A stretch of DNA of 64,000 bases from Streptomyces sp. NBC_01717 (GCF_036248255.1 NZ_CP109178.1:8189001-8253000), one strand, 5' to 3'; positions 1 to 9,194 are shown, counted from the stretch's first letter. Notes: generated by a model not told the origin, from the sequence alone. Numbers and translations are program-made.

Positions 1-1
1 C

Positions 2-430
2 GCCGCAGGCACCGGCGTGCGCGTCTCCGACGGCTCCACCAACGTCCTCCCTGTCGGCCCCACCCACCAGGTCCACGAAGCCTGGCGACTCCACTACGGC
101 CTCACCCGCCGTGCCCTGGCCCGCGCCTACTACCAGGGCTGGGACATGCACCCGGGCCACCTGCCGACCCGTTACGCGGCTGTCTACACCTTCTACCGCG
201 AGGGCCTGGAACAGGCCGCGGCCCGACTCGCCGCCTATGTGGCCAAGGCGGGCGGCGACGTGATGGACGAGCCCGCAACCGCCAAGGCCCTCAGTGGATA
301 CCTGCTGCGCGGCATCGACTGCGGCGCCCTGGACACCCCCGAGGTCGCCCGCCTGACGGGACTGACCCGGGCGGACCTCGACGCCTTCGCCTCGCCGCGA
401 CGCGGGGGACTGACGGTGACTGCTCCGTAG
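2..430 (+). CDS. DUF6986 aldolase-like protein, C-terminal part
   Basis: The reading frame is open to the left edge, so only the last 142 residues are present. They contain the segment SDGSTNVLPVGPT followed by a helical tail with YYQGWDMHPGHLPTRYAA, which I recognise as the C-terminal half of the DUF6986 family in the aldolase/citrate lyase superfamily. That fold uses phosphoenolpyruvate- or pyruvate-type substrates, but no substrate can be read from this fragment and the metal-binding N-terminal half lies outside the window. The gene ends 65 bp before the stop of a convergent hydrolase gene. The family call is from memory of homologues; the substrate is unknown. Confidence 0.7.
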   Translation, partial: AAGTGVRVSDGSTNVLPVGPTHQVHEAWRLHYGLTRRALARAYYQGWDMHPGHLPTRYAAVYTFYREGLEQAAARLAAYVAKAGGDVMDEPATAKALSGYLLRGIDCGALDTPEVARLTGLTRADLDAFASPRRGGLTVTAP

Positions 431-495
431 CGCGCTTGGTTTCAGGCCCGTGCCGGAACCCGCCCTCAGCAAGGCGTGGGCTCCGGCCCGTACCG

Positions 496-1338
496 TCAGC
501 CCCGCAGGAACGTCTCGACGGTCCCGCTGAAGCGGAAGGGATCGTCGAGCCACGGGAAGTGGCCGGCGCCCGGCTGGACGGCGAGTTCGGCCTTGGGGAA
601 CAACCCCGCGACGGTGGCCGCGACGCGAGGAAGCGGACCACTGTCCAGCTCGCCCGCAAGGATCAGCACCCGGGCGTCCAGCGCGGCGATGGCGTCGCGG
701 GCCGCGGCAGGGGCGAAAGCGCCGTCCGACGCGTAGACGTCCGCGGCCCCGTAGTTGCTCTGCTCGACGTCGGCTGCCGCGTGGGCCTGGGCGGCCGCGT
801 CCCAACGCCCGTAGAAGAACGGGGCGATGGCATCCCAGTCGGCTTCGGTGGCGGAGCCTGCCCGGACGGCCTCGTACGCGTCCCACGCGGTCTTGAACCA
901 CGGCTCGGCCGTGCGCAGGGCGGCGCCTTCGCGACGATGCTCCTCGGTGAAGTCGACACCGAGGGCGCGCGCACGGGCGGTGATCAGCGTAAGCGTCCGG
1001 ATGCGCCGGGGATGCCGGGCCGCGTGGAGGATCGCGAGATCGCCGCCCGCGGAGTGCGCAAGCACGTCCACGCGATCCAGACCGAGGTGTTCGCGGAACG
1101 CCTCCACATCAGCCACCTGCCGGTCGACGCGGTAGGTGGCCGGGTCGGCGGGGATGCCTGAGTCGCCGGTGCCCCGCAGGTCGAGCATGACCAGTCGGCG
1201 TCGGCTCGACAGCCCACCCAGATCGCCGAGGTAGGCGGAGGCACGCATGGGGCCACCGGGCAGAACGAGCAGCGGCTCGCCTTCACCCACGACGTGATAG
1301 GCGAGTTCGGTTCCGTCAGCAGCGGCGAAGGCAGGCAT
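496..1338 (-). CDS. alpha/beta hydrolase, proline-iminopeptidase-like
   Basis: This 280-residue protein has the alpha/beta-hydrolase order: oxyanion region LPGGP (about 27-30), DLRGTGDSG (53-61), nucleophile elbow AHSAGG with Ser96, acid Asp232 in AGELDSG, and His260 in GAGHFPW. It probably hydrolyses a small ester or amide in the cytoplasm; the substrate is unknown and no signal peptide is seen. The ATG at 1338 is preferred because AGGAT lies 7-8 bases upstream and because homologous folds begin at this point; an in-frame extension to 1401 lacks these features. It is divergent from the M20 amidohydrolase gene, so they may share a promoter region of about 140 bp. Confidence 0.85.
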   Translation of the reverse strand: MPAFAAADGTELAYHVVGEGEPLLVLPGGPMRASAYLGDLGGLSSRRRLVMLDLRGTGDSGIPADPATYRVDRQVADVEAFREHLGLDRVDVLAHSAGGDLAILHAARHPRRIRTLTLITARARALGVDFTEEHRREGAALRTAEPWFKTAWDAYEAVRAGSATEADWDAIAPFFYGRWDAAAQAHAAADVEQSNYGAADVYASDGAFAPAAARDAIAALDARVLILAGELDSGPLPRVAATVAGLFPKAELAVQPGAGHFPWLDDPFRFSGTVETFLRG

Positions 1339-1481
1339 GGCGTAATCCTGATGACCGTACGGCAGGGACGACAAGCGGTTTACGCAGAGCTCCCCGGCCA
1401 CGCCGGTCGCCCTTGTCAGGACCGGGTGGCACGGGAGCCGAAAACGGTGAGGATAGGGGGACCGACTCGCGAGGAGACGCC

Positions 1482-2699
1482 ATGACCGATGCAGCTCGCC
1501 GCCCCGCCGACCTCCGTGGATCCGCCGCCGCGCTCCTGCCCGAACTGGTCGCGCTGCGCCGCGCCCTGCACCGGGAGCCCGAAATCGGCCTGGAACTGCC
1601 GCTGACCCAGGCGAAAGTACTGGCGGCGCTGGACGGGCTGCCCCTGGAGATCACCCTCGGCAAACAGCTCGCCTCGGTCACGGCCGTGCTGCGTGGCGCG
1701 CTGCCCGGTCCGGTGGTGCTGCTCCGCGGCGACATGGACGCGCTGCCGGTGCAGGAGACGAGCGGGCTGCCGTACGCCTCAGAGATCCCCGGCGTGATGC
1801 ACGCCTGCGGCCACGACCTGCACACCGCCGGACTGGTCGGCGCCGTACGGCTGCTCTGCGAGCGGCGCGACACACTGGCCGGAACCGTGGTGTTCATGTT
1901 TCAGCCCGGCGAGGAAGGCGACGCCGGGGCCCGGGTCATGGTCGACGAAGGTGTGCTCGACGCTGCGGGAACCAGGCCGGTGGCCGCATACGCCCTCCAT
2001 GTCGCGTCCGCGCAGCTGCCGCACGGTTTCGTCGGCACCCGCCCCGGACCGATCCTGGCCGCCGCCGATGCGCTCGACGTGACCGTGCGCGGGCGCGGCG
2101 GGCACGGGTCCAGTCCGCACAGCGCCCTGGACCCGATCCCGGCGGCCTGCGAAGCCGTAACAGCTCTGCAGACCATGGTGACCCGCCGCTTCGACGCCTT
2201 CGACCCGGTTGTCGTGACCGTTGGCAGCTTCCACGCGGGCACCACCCACAACGTCATTCCCGACGAGGCCGTGTTCTCCGCGACCATCCGGTCCTTCTCC
2301 GCCGAGGGGCGGGCCCGTGTGCACGATGAGGCGCCCCGGGTCGTACGCGGCATCGGGGAGGCGCACGGGATGACCGTGGAAGCAGTCGTCGACGAGGGCT
2401 ACCCGGTCACCGTCAACGATCCCGCCGAGGCGGCGTACGCAGCCGAGACGGCGGGCCAACTCTTCGGAGCCGACCGCTACTTCGAGCTGCCGAACCCGAT
2501 CGCCGGGGCCGAGGACTTCGCCTTCATCGGTCAGCAGATCCCTTCCGCCTATCTGATGCTCGGCGCCTGCCCCGCCGATCTCGACCCCACCACAGCCCCC
2601 TACAACCACTCCCCGGAAGCGCTCTTCGACGACTCCGTGCTGGGTGATGCGGCGGCGCTCCTCGCGCAGCTGGCGCTCGGACGCCTCAGCAGGAGCTGA
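1482..2699 (+). CDS. M20 family amidohydrolase (N-acyl amino acid / hippurate hydrolase type)
   Basis: The 405-residue product has the M20D metallopeptidase landmarks: GDMDALP (83-89), the metal-binding HACGHD with Cys109 and His111, the general-base region QPGEEG with Glu144/Glu145, and a lid-domain segment GGHGSSPHSALDP. Such enzymes remove acyl or indole-acyl groups from amino acids, or act on small dipeptides, with bound divalent metal. It is cytosolic by sequence. The ATG at 1482 has GAGGAG at 1471-1476; an upstream in-frame start at 1413 adds low-complexity residues only. The gene converges on the MFS gene with a 20-bp gap. Exact substrate is not deducible. Confidence 0.9.
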   Translation: MTDAARRPADLRGSAAALLPELVALRRALHREPEIGLELPLTQAKVLAALDGLPLEITLGKQLASVTAVLRGALPGPVVLLRGDMDALPVQETSGLPYASEIPGVMHACGHDLHTAGLVGAVRLLCERRDTLAGTVVFMFQPGEEGDAGARVMVDEGVLDAAGTRPVAAYALHVASAQLPHGFVGTRPGPILAAADALDVTVRGRGGHGSSPHSALDPIPAACEAVTALQTMVTRRFDAFDPVVVTVGSFHAGTTHNVIPDEAVFSATIRSFSAEGRARVHDEAPRVVRGIGEAHGMTVEAVVDEGYPVTVNDPAEAAYAAETAGQLFGADRYFELPNPIAGAEDFAFIGQQIPSAYLMLGACPADLDPTTAPYNHSPEALFDDSVLGDAAALLAQLALGRLSRS

Positions 2700-2719
2700 G
2701 GACCAGGCTCACCGGCCCC

Positions 2720-3910
2720 TCAGGCCGCCAGTTCGTGCTCCATCCGGCGTGTGATCCGGCCGGCGAGGGCGAGGGGCGCGAGGGAGCAGAGGACACCACC
2801 GAGCAGCGCCGTCCACCACAGGACGGCCGGGCCGATACCTGTATAGAGGGCGACGCCCACGGTGAGGGCGGTGAACCGGGAGACTCCCCAGGTCCACTGG
2901 AACGCTCCCTGGTAGCGGCCGCGTGCGTGCGCCGGGGCGAGGTTGGCGACGATCGCGGAGGCGATCCCGGACACGCACGCCTCGCCGACCGACCAGACGA
3001 CCACCGACAGTGTGTAGCCCACGACGCTGTCCGCGACACCGGTGAGCGCCACACCCCCGGCGATCAGTACGCTGCCCGCCGCGTGGACCGGAATCTGCGG
3101 GAACCGGGCGAGCCGGGCTGTCGCGAACGGCTGCAGGACCACCACCAGCACCGCGTTGACCGCTGCCATCGCCCCGTAGACCGCGGGCGAGAGCGCACTG
3201 TCATGGATGGCCAGTGGCAGCGCGACCTCGGTCAGCGAGTAGACGAAGAGCTGGACTCCGAACAGCGGGAGCAGTGCGAGCATCAGCCGGTCCCGGAGGA
3301 CGACGCCGTATCCGACGCCGTCGCGCGCCCCGGTCCGGTCCTTCGCCGCCCGGGTCTCGGTCACCCGGGTGGCGACGACGACGGTGTACGCGAGCATCGT
3401 CCCGGCGTCGACCGCGAAGAGCAGCCAGTAACCATGCGCGGCGAGGAAGCCACCGAGGACGCCTGCCGCCGCCGTGCCGATGTTGATGCCCCAGCCGAAC
3501 AGGGCGTACGCGCGCCGTCGGCGCTCCGCGTCCACGGAGTCGGCCATCAGCGCGTACACGGCAGGGCTGATCATCGCTCCGGTCGCGCTGAGCAGCAGTG
3601 CGGCGCAGGCCATCGTCAGCACACCCGGTGCCACGAAGAGCGCCCCCTGCGCCGCGGATGCGCCGAGGAGACCGATGAGCATCGTCGACCGGCGGCCGAT
3701 CCGATCGGCGAGCAGTCCGCCGATCGCCGGTCCGATCAGGTTGCCCGCGCCGAGTGCGCCGAGGACGTACGAGGTCTGCGTACCGGTGATGCCGCGTGCT
3801 GCGAGGAAGAACACCAGGAAGGGCGTGACCAGATAGCCGAGCCGGTTGATGATCGTGCCGGCGAAGAGGGTCCAGACCGTGGGCGGCAGGCCGCGAAAGG
3901 TGGAGAACAT
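2720..3910 (-). CDS. MFS transporter (drug/metabolite exporter type)
   Basis: A 396-residue protein with about twelve hydrophobic segments and the loop 2-3 signature GLLADRIGRRST, typical of the major facilitator superfamily. It starts like many actinobacterial exporters, with a short RGLPPTVWTLFAGTIINRLG leader into the first helix. The ATG at 3910 has no visible Shine-Dalgarno sequence, so it could be leaderless; upstream in-frame sequence is not protein-like. It is transcribed divergently from an ArsR-type regulator that is a likely controller, and an imperfect inverted repeat lies between them. The substrate is unknown. Confidence 0.85.
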   Translation of the reverse strand: MFSTFRGLPPTVWTLFAGTIINRLGYLVTPFLVFFLAARGITGTQTSYVLGALGAGNLIGPAIGGLLADRIGRRSTMLIGLLGASAAQGALFVAPGVLTMACAALLLSATGAMISPAVYALMADSVDAERRRRAYALFGWGINIGTAAAGVLGGFLAAHGYWLLFAVDAGTMLAYTVVVATRVTETRAAKDRTGARDGVGYGVVLRDRLMLALLPLFGVQLFVYSLTEVALPLAIHDSALSPAVYGAMAAVNAVLVVVLQPFATARLARFPQIPVHAAGSVLIAGGVALTGVADSVVGYTLSVVVWSVGEACVSGIASAIVANLAPAHARGRYQGAFQWTWGVSRFTALTVGVALYTGIGPAVLWWTALLGGVLCSLAPLALAGRITRRMEHELAA

Positions 3911-3944
3911 GCGAGGAGCGTGCAGCCCGACAGCTGTGCCGGAC

Positions 3945-3973
3945 CATTGATTAAGCTGAGACCGAATCCAATG
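3945..3973. promoter_or_regulatory. imperfect inverted repeat between MFS gene and ArsR-type regulator
   Basis: CATTGATT (3945-3952) and AATCCAATG (3965-3973) are reverse complements apart from one missing base, with a 12-base spacer. The site sits in the 100-bp space between divergent starts, so it is a plausible operator for the regulator starting at 4011. Inference from position and symmetry only. Confidence 0.35.
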
Positions 3974-4010
3974 AGCGGTCGGCTCGGGAACTCCGGACAG
4001 GTGGGGGCAC

Positions 4011-4997
4011 ATGGAGTCGGAACTCAGCTTCTCCACCGCGGACTTGGCGCAGACCCGCTTCGCCGTCTCCCCGATGTGGGAGATCGTCACCAGCTTCCGG
4101 CTGCTGCGGGCCGAGGCCGAGCCGCCGCTGCACCGGCGGTGGGCCGCACAGGTGCGGCCCCGGCTGGTGGAGGCTGGGCTCGACCGCGGGTGGCTCGCTG
4201 AGCTGATTCCCGCAGGCGGCTACCTCGCGGATTTCCTCAATCCGACTCCCCCCGCCCCGTTCCCCGAACTCGCCGGTGAGTTGGAGGCGATCCGGCAGAC
4301 CTCTCCTGAGCGGGTACGGACCGATCTCGGCAGACTCGGCGTCGAGCGGGATCTCGGGCGGTCCGCGCGGCTCAGGCTGCTGGGCGAGGCACCGGAAGCG
4401 GCGCTGGAGAAGGTCGCCGCGGAGATCGAGATCTACTGGGAGCTGGCGCTCGCACCCTACTGGGCCCGGATCCGCCGCCTCCTCGAAGCCGATGTCTTCC
4501 GCCGGGCGCGGCAGGTGGCCGAGCTCGGTGCCGCACAGGTCCTGAACGAGCTGCACGAGTCGGTACGTTGGGACGAGGACAGCCTGCGCCTGGTCCGCCG
4601 ACACTGTGCCCTGACCCGCGCCGACACGGGCGCGGGGCTCCTGCCGGTGCCCTCCGTGTTCGCCTGGCCGCGAGTGCTGACGCGCTCAGTGGCGCCGGAC
4701 CCGCCACAACTCGCATATCCGGCACGGGGTATCGGCACCCTCTGGGAGCCGCGGACCCCTGTCGCCGGTGAGGCGGTCGCCGCCGTCCTGGGCCGCTCCC
4801 GCACCCTGCTCCTCACCGAGCTCGACACCCCGGCCTCCACCACTGTGCTCGCCCAGCGCTCGGGACTGTCCGCGGCCGGCGTCTCCCAGCACCTCACGGC
4901 CCTGCGGAATGCGGGCCTGGTCACCGCCCACCGGGCCGGACGCTCGGTCCTCTACGCACGTACGTCGGTCGCCGACGCGCTGCTGACGCCCACCTGA
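4011..4997 (+). CDS. ArsR-type winged-helix regulator with DUF5937-like N-terminal domain
   Basis: The 328-residue protein has a long N-terminal domain beginning LSFSTADLAQTRFAVSPMWE, which matches the DUF5937-type region found in large actinobacterial ArsR-like proteins, and a C-terminal winged helix (about 255-325) with TTVLAQRSGLSAAGVSQHL and a wing ending AGRSVLYART. No clustered metal-binding Cys is visible, so metal sensing is unlikely. GGGGG lies just before the ATG. Divergent orientation from the MFS exporter suggests it represses that gene. It ends 31 bp before the convergent LacI gene. The N-terminal family name is from memory. Confidence 0.8.
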   Translation: MESELSFSTADLAQTRFAVSPMWEIVTSFRLLRAEAEPPLHRRWAAQVRPRLVEAGLDRGWLAELIPAGGYLADFLNPTPPAPFPELAGELEAIRQTSPERVRTDLGRLGVERDLGRSARLRLLGEAPEAALEKVAAEIEIYWELALAPYWARIRRLLEADVFRRARQVAELGAAQVLNELHESVRWDEDSLRLVRRHCALTRADTGAGLLPVPSVFAWPRVLTRSVAPDPPQLAYPARGIGTLWEPRTPVAGEAVAAVLGRSRTLLLTELDTPASTTVLAQRSGLSAAGVSQHLTALRNAGLVTAHRAGRSVLYARTSVADALLTPT

Positions 4998-5028
4998 GGT
5001 TGATCGAGCCCACTGCCGACGCCCCGGC

Positions 5029-6057
5029 TCAGGCAGGCGGCAGTTCGCCGGAGCCGCGGGCGATGAGTGACGTCGGCAGCTCCACCCGCGCCGGCGCGTC
5101 GTCCGCGCCGTCCAGTCTGCGGAAGAGGTGCTCGGCCGCCGTCCGGCCGACGGCCGCGGCGTCCTGGGAGATGACCGTGATGCCCAGCAGGTCGGCGAGC
5201 TCGATGTCGTCGAAGCCGACCAGGGCGACCGGACGCTCCCGGTCCGCCAGCACGCGTACCGCCGTGACCGTCACACGGTTGTTGCCGGCGAAAAGGGCCG
5301 TGACGGGTTCGGGGCCGGAGAGCATCGCCTCGGCCGCAGCCCGGACCCGCGCGGGGTCGGTGGAGCCGAGGGAGACCCAGGAGTCCTGGACGGTGATCCC
5401 GGCGTCCACCATCGCGGCGTGATAGCCCCGCAACCGCTCGGTGGCGGTGTGGATACGGGGCTGGTCACCGATGAATCCGATCCGGCGGTGGCCGTGCGCG
5501 ATGAGATGGGCGACACCCTCGCGGGCGCCGCCGAAGCTGTCGGAGAGGACGATGTCGGCGTCGATCCGGCCGGCCGGACGGTCCACGAAGACGGTCGCGA
5601 TGCCCGCCTTTATCTCCGGTTCCAGATAGCGGTGGTCGTCACCGGCCGGGATCACGATCAGTCCGTCCACCCGGCGGGCGCACAGCGCGAGCACGAGTTC
5701 CTGCTCGCGCTCCGGGTCCTCCGCGCTCGACCCGTTGATGAGCAGGGCTCCGTGCGCGCGGGCCACTTCTTCCACGGCGCGGCTCAGCGGCCCGTAGAAG
5801 GGGTCGGCGAGATCCTCGAGGACCAGGCCGATGGAGGCGGTGCGGCCCTTGCGGAGCACCCGCGCGCTGTCGTTGCGGCGGAAACCGAGCGCCTCGATCG
5901 CTTCCTGAACACGGCGCTCCGTGTCGGGCGTGACCCCGGGCTCGCTGTTGACCACGCGGGAGACCGTCTTGAGGCCCACTCCGGCGCGGGCGGCGACATC
6001 CTTCATGGTCGGCCGGTTGCCGTAACGGGGCTCGTGATGACGGGCGGTCTCTGCCAC
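5029..6057 (-). CDS. LacI/GalR family transcriptional regulator
   Basis: A 342-residue repressor: N-terminal LacI headpiece MKDVAARAGVGLKTVSRVVN (from about residue 18) with hinge region, then a periplasmic-binding-like effector domain with GLVLEDLADPFYGPL and PVALVGFDDIELADLLG. I start it at the GTG at 6057, preceded by AGGA about 10 bases upstream and giving a 17-residue leader common in streptomycete homologues; the ATG at 6006 is the alternative. A 12-bp perfect palindrome lies about 100 bp upstream in the divergent space shared with the ROK kinase gene, which it probably controls along with itself. The inducing sugar is unknown. Confidence 0.92.
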   Translation of the reverse strand: MAETARHHEPRYGNRPTMKDVAARAGVGLKTVSRVVNSEPGVTPDTERRVQEAIEALGFRRNDSARVLRKGRTASIGLVLEDLADPFYGPLSRAVEEVARAHGALLINGSSAEDPEREQELVLALCARRVDGLIVIPAGDDHRYLEPEIKAGIATVFVDRPAGRIDADIVLSDSFGGAREGVAHLIAHGHRRIGFIGDQPRIHTATERLRGYHAAMVDAGITVQDSWVSLGSTDPARVRAAAEAMLSGPEPVTALFAGNNRVTVTAVRVLADRERPVALVGFDDIELADLLGITVISQDAAAVGRTAAEHLFRRLDGADDAPARVELPTSLIARGSGELPPA

Positions 6058-6154
6058 GGTGCGCTGTCCTGTCGTCGGGTGCGGGGCTGTCCGGCGGGCC
6101 CGCAGTCGGTGCTGCGGAGCGGGCCGGAAGCTGTGGCGTCGAGCATAGGCCCTG

Positions 6155-6166
6155 GACAACGTTGTC
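6155..6166. promoter_or_regulatory. putative LacI operator GACAACGTTGTC
   Basis: A perfect 12-bp palindrome with the central CG step characteristic of LacI/GalR operators. It lies between the LacI gene (start 6057) and the ROK kinase gene (start 6242), placed to repress both. The symmetry is seen directly; the protein-site pairing is inferred from family knowledge and position. Confidence 0.6.
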
Positions 6167-6241
6167 AGCTGAATGGAGACTATGCAGACTATTTACTGAA
6201 GATGCAGGTCCCACCCCCTCACCCATCCGGAGCCCACACCG

Positions 6242-7207
6242 ATGCATACCGACCTCGTTGCTGCGCTCGACATCGGCGGCACCAAGATCGCCGGCGCCCT
6301 GGTGGACGGCACCGGTGCGCTTCTCGTACGGGCGCAGCGGCCGACGCCTGCCCGGGAGAGCGGCGAGACGGTGATGGGTGCGGTGGCGGATGTGCTGGCC
6401 GAGTTGACCGCCTCGCCGCTGTGGGGGCGGACGACCGCCGTCGGTATCGGCAGTGCCGGCCCGGTGGACGCTTCGGCGGGTACGGTCAGCCCCGTCAACG
6501 TTCCCGGCTGGCGCGACTTCCCGCTGGTGGAGCGGGTACGGAAGGCCGTCGGCGGGCTGCCCGTCGAGCTGGTCGGCGACGGGGTCGCGATGACCGCTGC
6601 CGAGCATTGGCTGGGTGCGGCCCGCGGTTATGACAACGCGCTGTGCCTCGTCGTGTCGACCGGGGTGGGCGGCGGTCTGGTCCTCGGCGGCAAGCTTCAC
6701 CCGGGCCCCAGCGGCAATGCCGGTCACATCGGTCACATCAGTGTGGATCTGGACGGCGACCTGTGCCCGTGCGGTTCGCGCGGCTGCGTCGAGCGGATCG
6801 CCAGCGGACCGAACATCGCGCGACGCGCCCTGCAGGGTGGCTGGCAGCCCGGCCCGGACGGCGACGCCACGGCCGCCGCCGTGGCAGCGGCCGCCCGGGC
6901 CGGACACCCGGTCGCCATCGCGTCGTTCGAGCGCGCCGCCCAGGCGCTGGCCGCCGGAATCGCCGCCACCGCCACGCTCGTCGAAATCGACATCGCAGTG
7001 ATCGGCGGGGGAGTGGCGGGCGCGGGCGAGGTCCTTTTCGCCCCGCTGCGCCGCGCCCTGCGCAACTACGCCACGCTCTCCTTCGTGCAGCAGCTCACGG
7101 TGGCCCCTGCGGTGATGGGCACGAACGCCGGCCTGGTGGGGGCAGCGGCCGCCGCAACGTCGGTCAGGCCGGGCGGGGCGGCCGCCGCGGCGGCGCTGAG
7201 CGGCTGA
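6242..7207 (+). CDS. ROK family sugar kinase (glucokinase-like)
   Basis: The 321-residue protein has the ATP phosphate-binding motif DIGGTK (10-15), the ROK sugar/zinc segment NAGHIGH (159-165) and CPCGSRGC with Cys175, Cys177 and Cys182 that bind structural zinc. There is no N-terminal helix-turn-helix, so it is a kinase rather than a ROK repressor. It should phosphorylate a hexose or amino-hexose entering glycolysis. Divergent pairing with a LacI repressor suggests sugar-inducible expression. Two C-terminal alanine-rich runs carry no motif. Substrate is not determined by sequence. Confidence 0.88.
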   Translation: MHTDLVAALDIGGTKIAGALVDGTGALLVRAQRPTPARESGETVMGAVADVLAELTASPLWGRTTAVGIGSAGPVDASAGTVSPVNVPGWRDFPLVERVRKAVGGLPVELVGDGVAMTAAEHWLGAARGYDNALCLVVSTGVGGGLVLGGKLHPGPSGNAGHIGHISVDLDGDLCPCGSRGCVERIASGPNIARRALQGGWQPGPDGDATAAAVAAAARAGHPVAIASFERAAQALAAGIAATATLVEIDIAVIGGGVAGAGEVLFAPLRRALRNYATLSFVQQLTVAPAVMGTNAGLVGAAAAATSVRPGGAAAAAALSG

Positions 7208-7348
7208 ACGCGGACCGGCCGTCGGGCGGGTCCGACTGCCGAATCGCGCGCCGTGACCGGCCTTGGGGACCATCGGTACAGCGGATATCGGTGAGAACGA
7301 TCACGGCCGTGGGCGGATGCCGTCGCCGTGCGCGGACCGGGGGTTGGA

Positions 7349-8253
7349 TCATCGGAACGAAAACCGGCGCTCAGCATCCATCGGTCCTGGTGGGCAACTG
7401 CCGGAGCACCGGCGGTCGGACAGCCGTGAAGCCGTCCCATGTCTCCCAGAGGACGCAGCCGGGCTTCGTCTCATGGCTGTGACGATCGAGACGGCCGTCC
7501 ATCCGTGCTCCGGGCTTGGTCGGGCGGTGTCGTCCAAGGTTGTTTCGGATTTGGTGTGGAGGACTTCGCGGGCCTGTTCGGCGGCGCGGGTGATGCTTTC
7601 GCTGATGAAGTCGAGGAAGCGGGCGATGTTCTCCAGGCGGGTGGCGGCGGGGGTGTGGGGTCCGAGGACGGCGACGCCTCGGCGCGCTGTTTCGACGAGC
7701 TGGTCGTTTGATCGGGCGCCGGCGATCGTCGCCTGGTAGAAGAGTTCGTCGTCGACGACGTAGCGGTCGCGGCGGCGTTCGTCGCGTTCTCGGCGGACGA
7801 GGCTCTGGCTCTCCAGGAAAGCGATCGCCTTGGAGATGGACGCCGGGCTGACCTCGAGGCGCTGGGCGAGTTGGGACGCGGTGAGGCTGCCCGCGTCGGT
7901 GAGAAAAGACAGGTCAGTACCCGGGCCGCCATCTTCGCCAGGCCCGAAGCCATGAGGACGGTGGTGAAGTTCTCCTCGTACTCGGCCACGGCCTCGTCGT
8001 CGCGTCCGTGCGGCTGGGGCCCCGACTCCGGGCATCGGGAGGAGGCGGGCCTGCGCCGGTGGGCGCGGTGTTCGGTGGCGCGGTGGGCCAGGTCGGCGCG
8101 GTACGCGGTGGGGCCGCCGTTGCGCATCACCTCACGCGTGATCGTCGAGATCGGACGGTCGAGGCGTCGGGCGATCTCGGCGTAGGCGAGGCTGTCGGCC
8201 GGCCCCAGCGCGATCTGCCGACGTTCCTGCTGGGTGAGTCTGCCTCCCGGCAT
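7349..8253 (-). pseudogene. GbsR/MarR-type regulator split by a frameshift
   Basis: The N-terminal half (8253 to about 7910) reads MPGGRLTQQERRQIALGPAD, a resolvase-like small HTH with RLDRPISTITREVMRNGG, then ENFTTVLMASGLAKMAARVL. The expected continuation, TDAGSLTASQLAQRLEVSP through RRERDERRRDRYVVDD and ARFLDFISESITRAAEQ, lies in the next reading frame. The frames join at the run TCTTTTCTC near 7903-7911, where one base appears to be missing. Unshifted, translation gives 260 residues with a nonsense C-terminus and no winged helix. This may be a real mutation or a sequencing error. The gene is divergent from DUF4097, its probable target. Confidence 0.75.
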
Positions 8254-8318
8254 CGCTATCTCCTCGGTGGTCCTTCGTGGCGGTCCCTGATCCCCTCGCT
8301 ATAGCGTTCACTTCTCAT

Positions 8319-8371
8319 CCATTGCAATGGTTAGAGCAGTGTCGTTGCGTTAGGCTCGTGACCGTTGCAAC
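8319..8371. promoter_or_regulatory. paired TTGCAA palindromes, putative operator of the GbsR/MarR-type regulator
   Basis: CCATTGCAATGG (8319-8330) is a perfect 12-bp palindrome and GTTGCAAC (8364-8371) a perfect 8-bp one; both share the TTGCAA core and their centres are 43 bp apart, about four helical turns. They lie in the 237-bp space between the divergent regulator and DUF4097 genes. The repeat is visible; binding is inferred. Confidence 0.45.
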
Positions 8372-8490
8372 AGTTTCTCGTCTTCTAACTGCATAAATGT
8401 CAATTCTGCGCAACGAGCGTGTTGTCGGATCATGGAAAGCAACGTAGCGTTTCCGGTGTCAGAAACAACGAACGACTACGGGAGAGCACG

Positions 8491-9156
8491 ATGCAGAAGT
8501 TCGACACCTCCGCCCCGATCTCCGCCGTCCTGGACATTCCCGCCGGACGCATCCGGTTCATCGCCGCAGACCGCGCCGACACCACCGTCGAGGTCCTGCC
8601 CGCGGACGCCTCGAAGGGCCGCGACGTGAAGGCGGCGGAGCAGACCGAGGTCGCATACGCCGACGGCGTCCTGCGGATCACGGCCTCGACCCCCAACAGT
8701 CAGCTGTTCGGCCCCTCCGGATCCCTGGAGGTCACCGTCCAGCTGCCCGCCGGCTCCCGCATCGAGGCCAAGGCCGCCGGCGCCGAACTCCGCGGCGTCG
8801 GACGCCTCGGCGACATCGCCTTCGAAGGCGCGTACCGCCAGATCAAGATCGACGAGGCCGCGAGCGTCCGCCTCACTGCGCTCGACGGCGACGTCGAGGT
8901 CGGCCGGCTGGGCGGCCCCGCGGAGATCAGCACCGCAAGGGGCGACATCCGGATCGCCGAGGCTGTCCGCGGCACGGTCGTGCTCCGCACTCAGTCCGGC
9001 GACATCTCGATCGCCGCCGCTGCCGGTGTCTCGGCCGCCCTGGACGCCGGCACCGACTACGGCCGCGTCAGCAACTCCCTCAAGAACGACGGCACCGCAG
9101 AACTCGACATCCGCGCCACCACCTCCCACGGCGACATCACCGCCCGCAGCCTCTGA
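8491..9156 (+). CDS. DUF4097 family beta-strand repeat protein
   Basis: A 221-residue protein with repeated short strand units (GDIAFEGAY, GDVEVGRL, GDIRIAEA, GDISIAAA, GDITARSL), the DUF4097 adhesin-like beta-helical pattern. No signal peptide or membrane segment is visible, so it appears cytoplasmic. The ATG at 8491 has GGGAG at 8480-8484. In related genomes this gene sits beside a GbsR/MarR-type regulator and a DrrAB-like ABC exporter; here the regulator is frameshifted and only a scar of the ABC ATPase follows. Molecular role of DUF4097 is unknown. Confidence 0.8.
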   Translation: MQKFDTSAPISAVLDIPAGRIRFIAADRADTTVEVLPADASKGRDVKAAEQTEVAYADGVLRITASTPNSQLFGPSGSLEVTVQLPAGSRIEAKAAGAELRGVGRLGDIAFEGAYRQIKIDEAASVRLTALDGDVEVGRLGGPAEISTARGDIRIAEAVRGTVVLRTQSGDISIAAAAGVSAALDAGTDYGRVSNSLKNDGTAELDIRATTSHGDITARSL

Positions 9157-9194
9157 AGAAGCACAGCCAGGACTGTCCGGCCGCGCCCACCACG

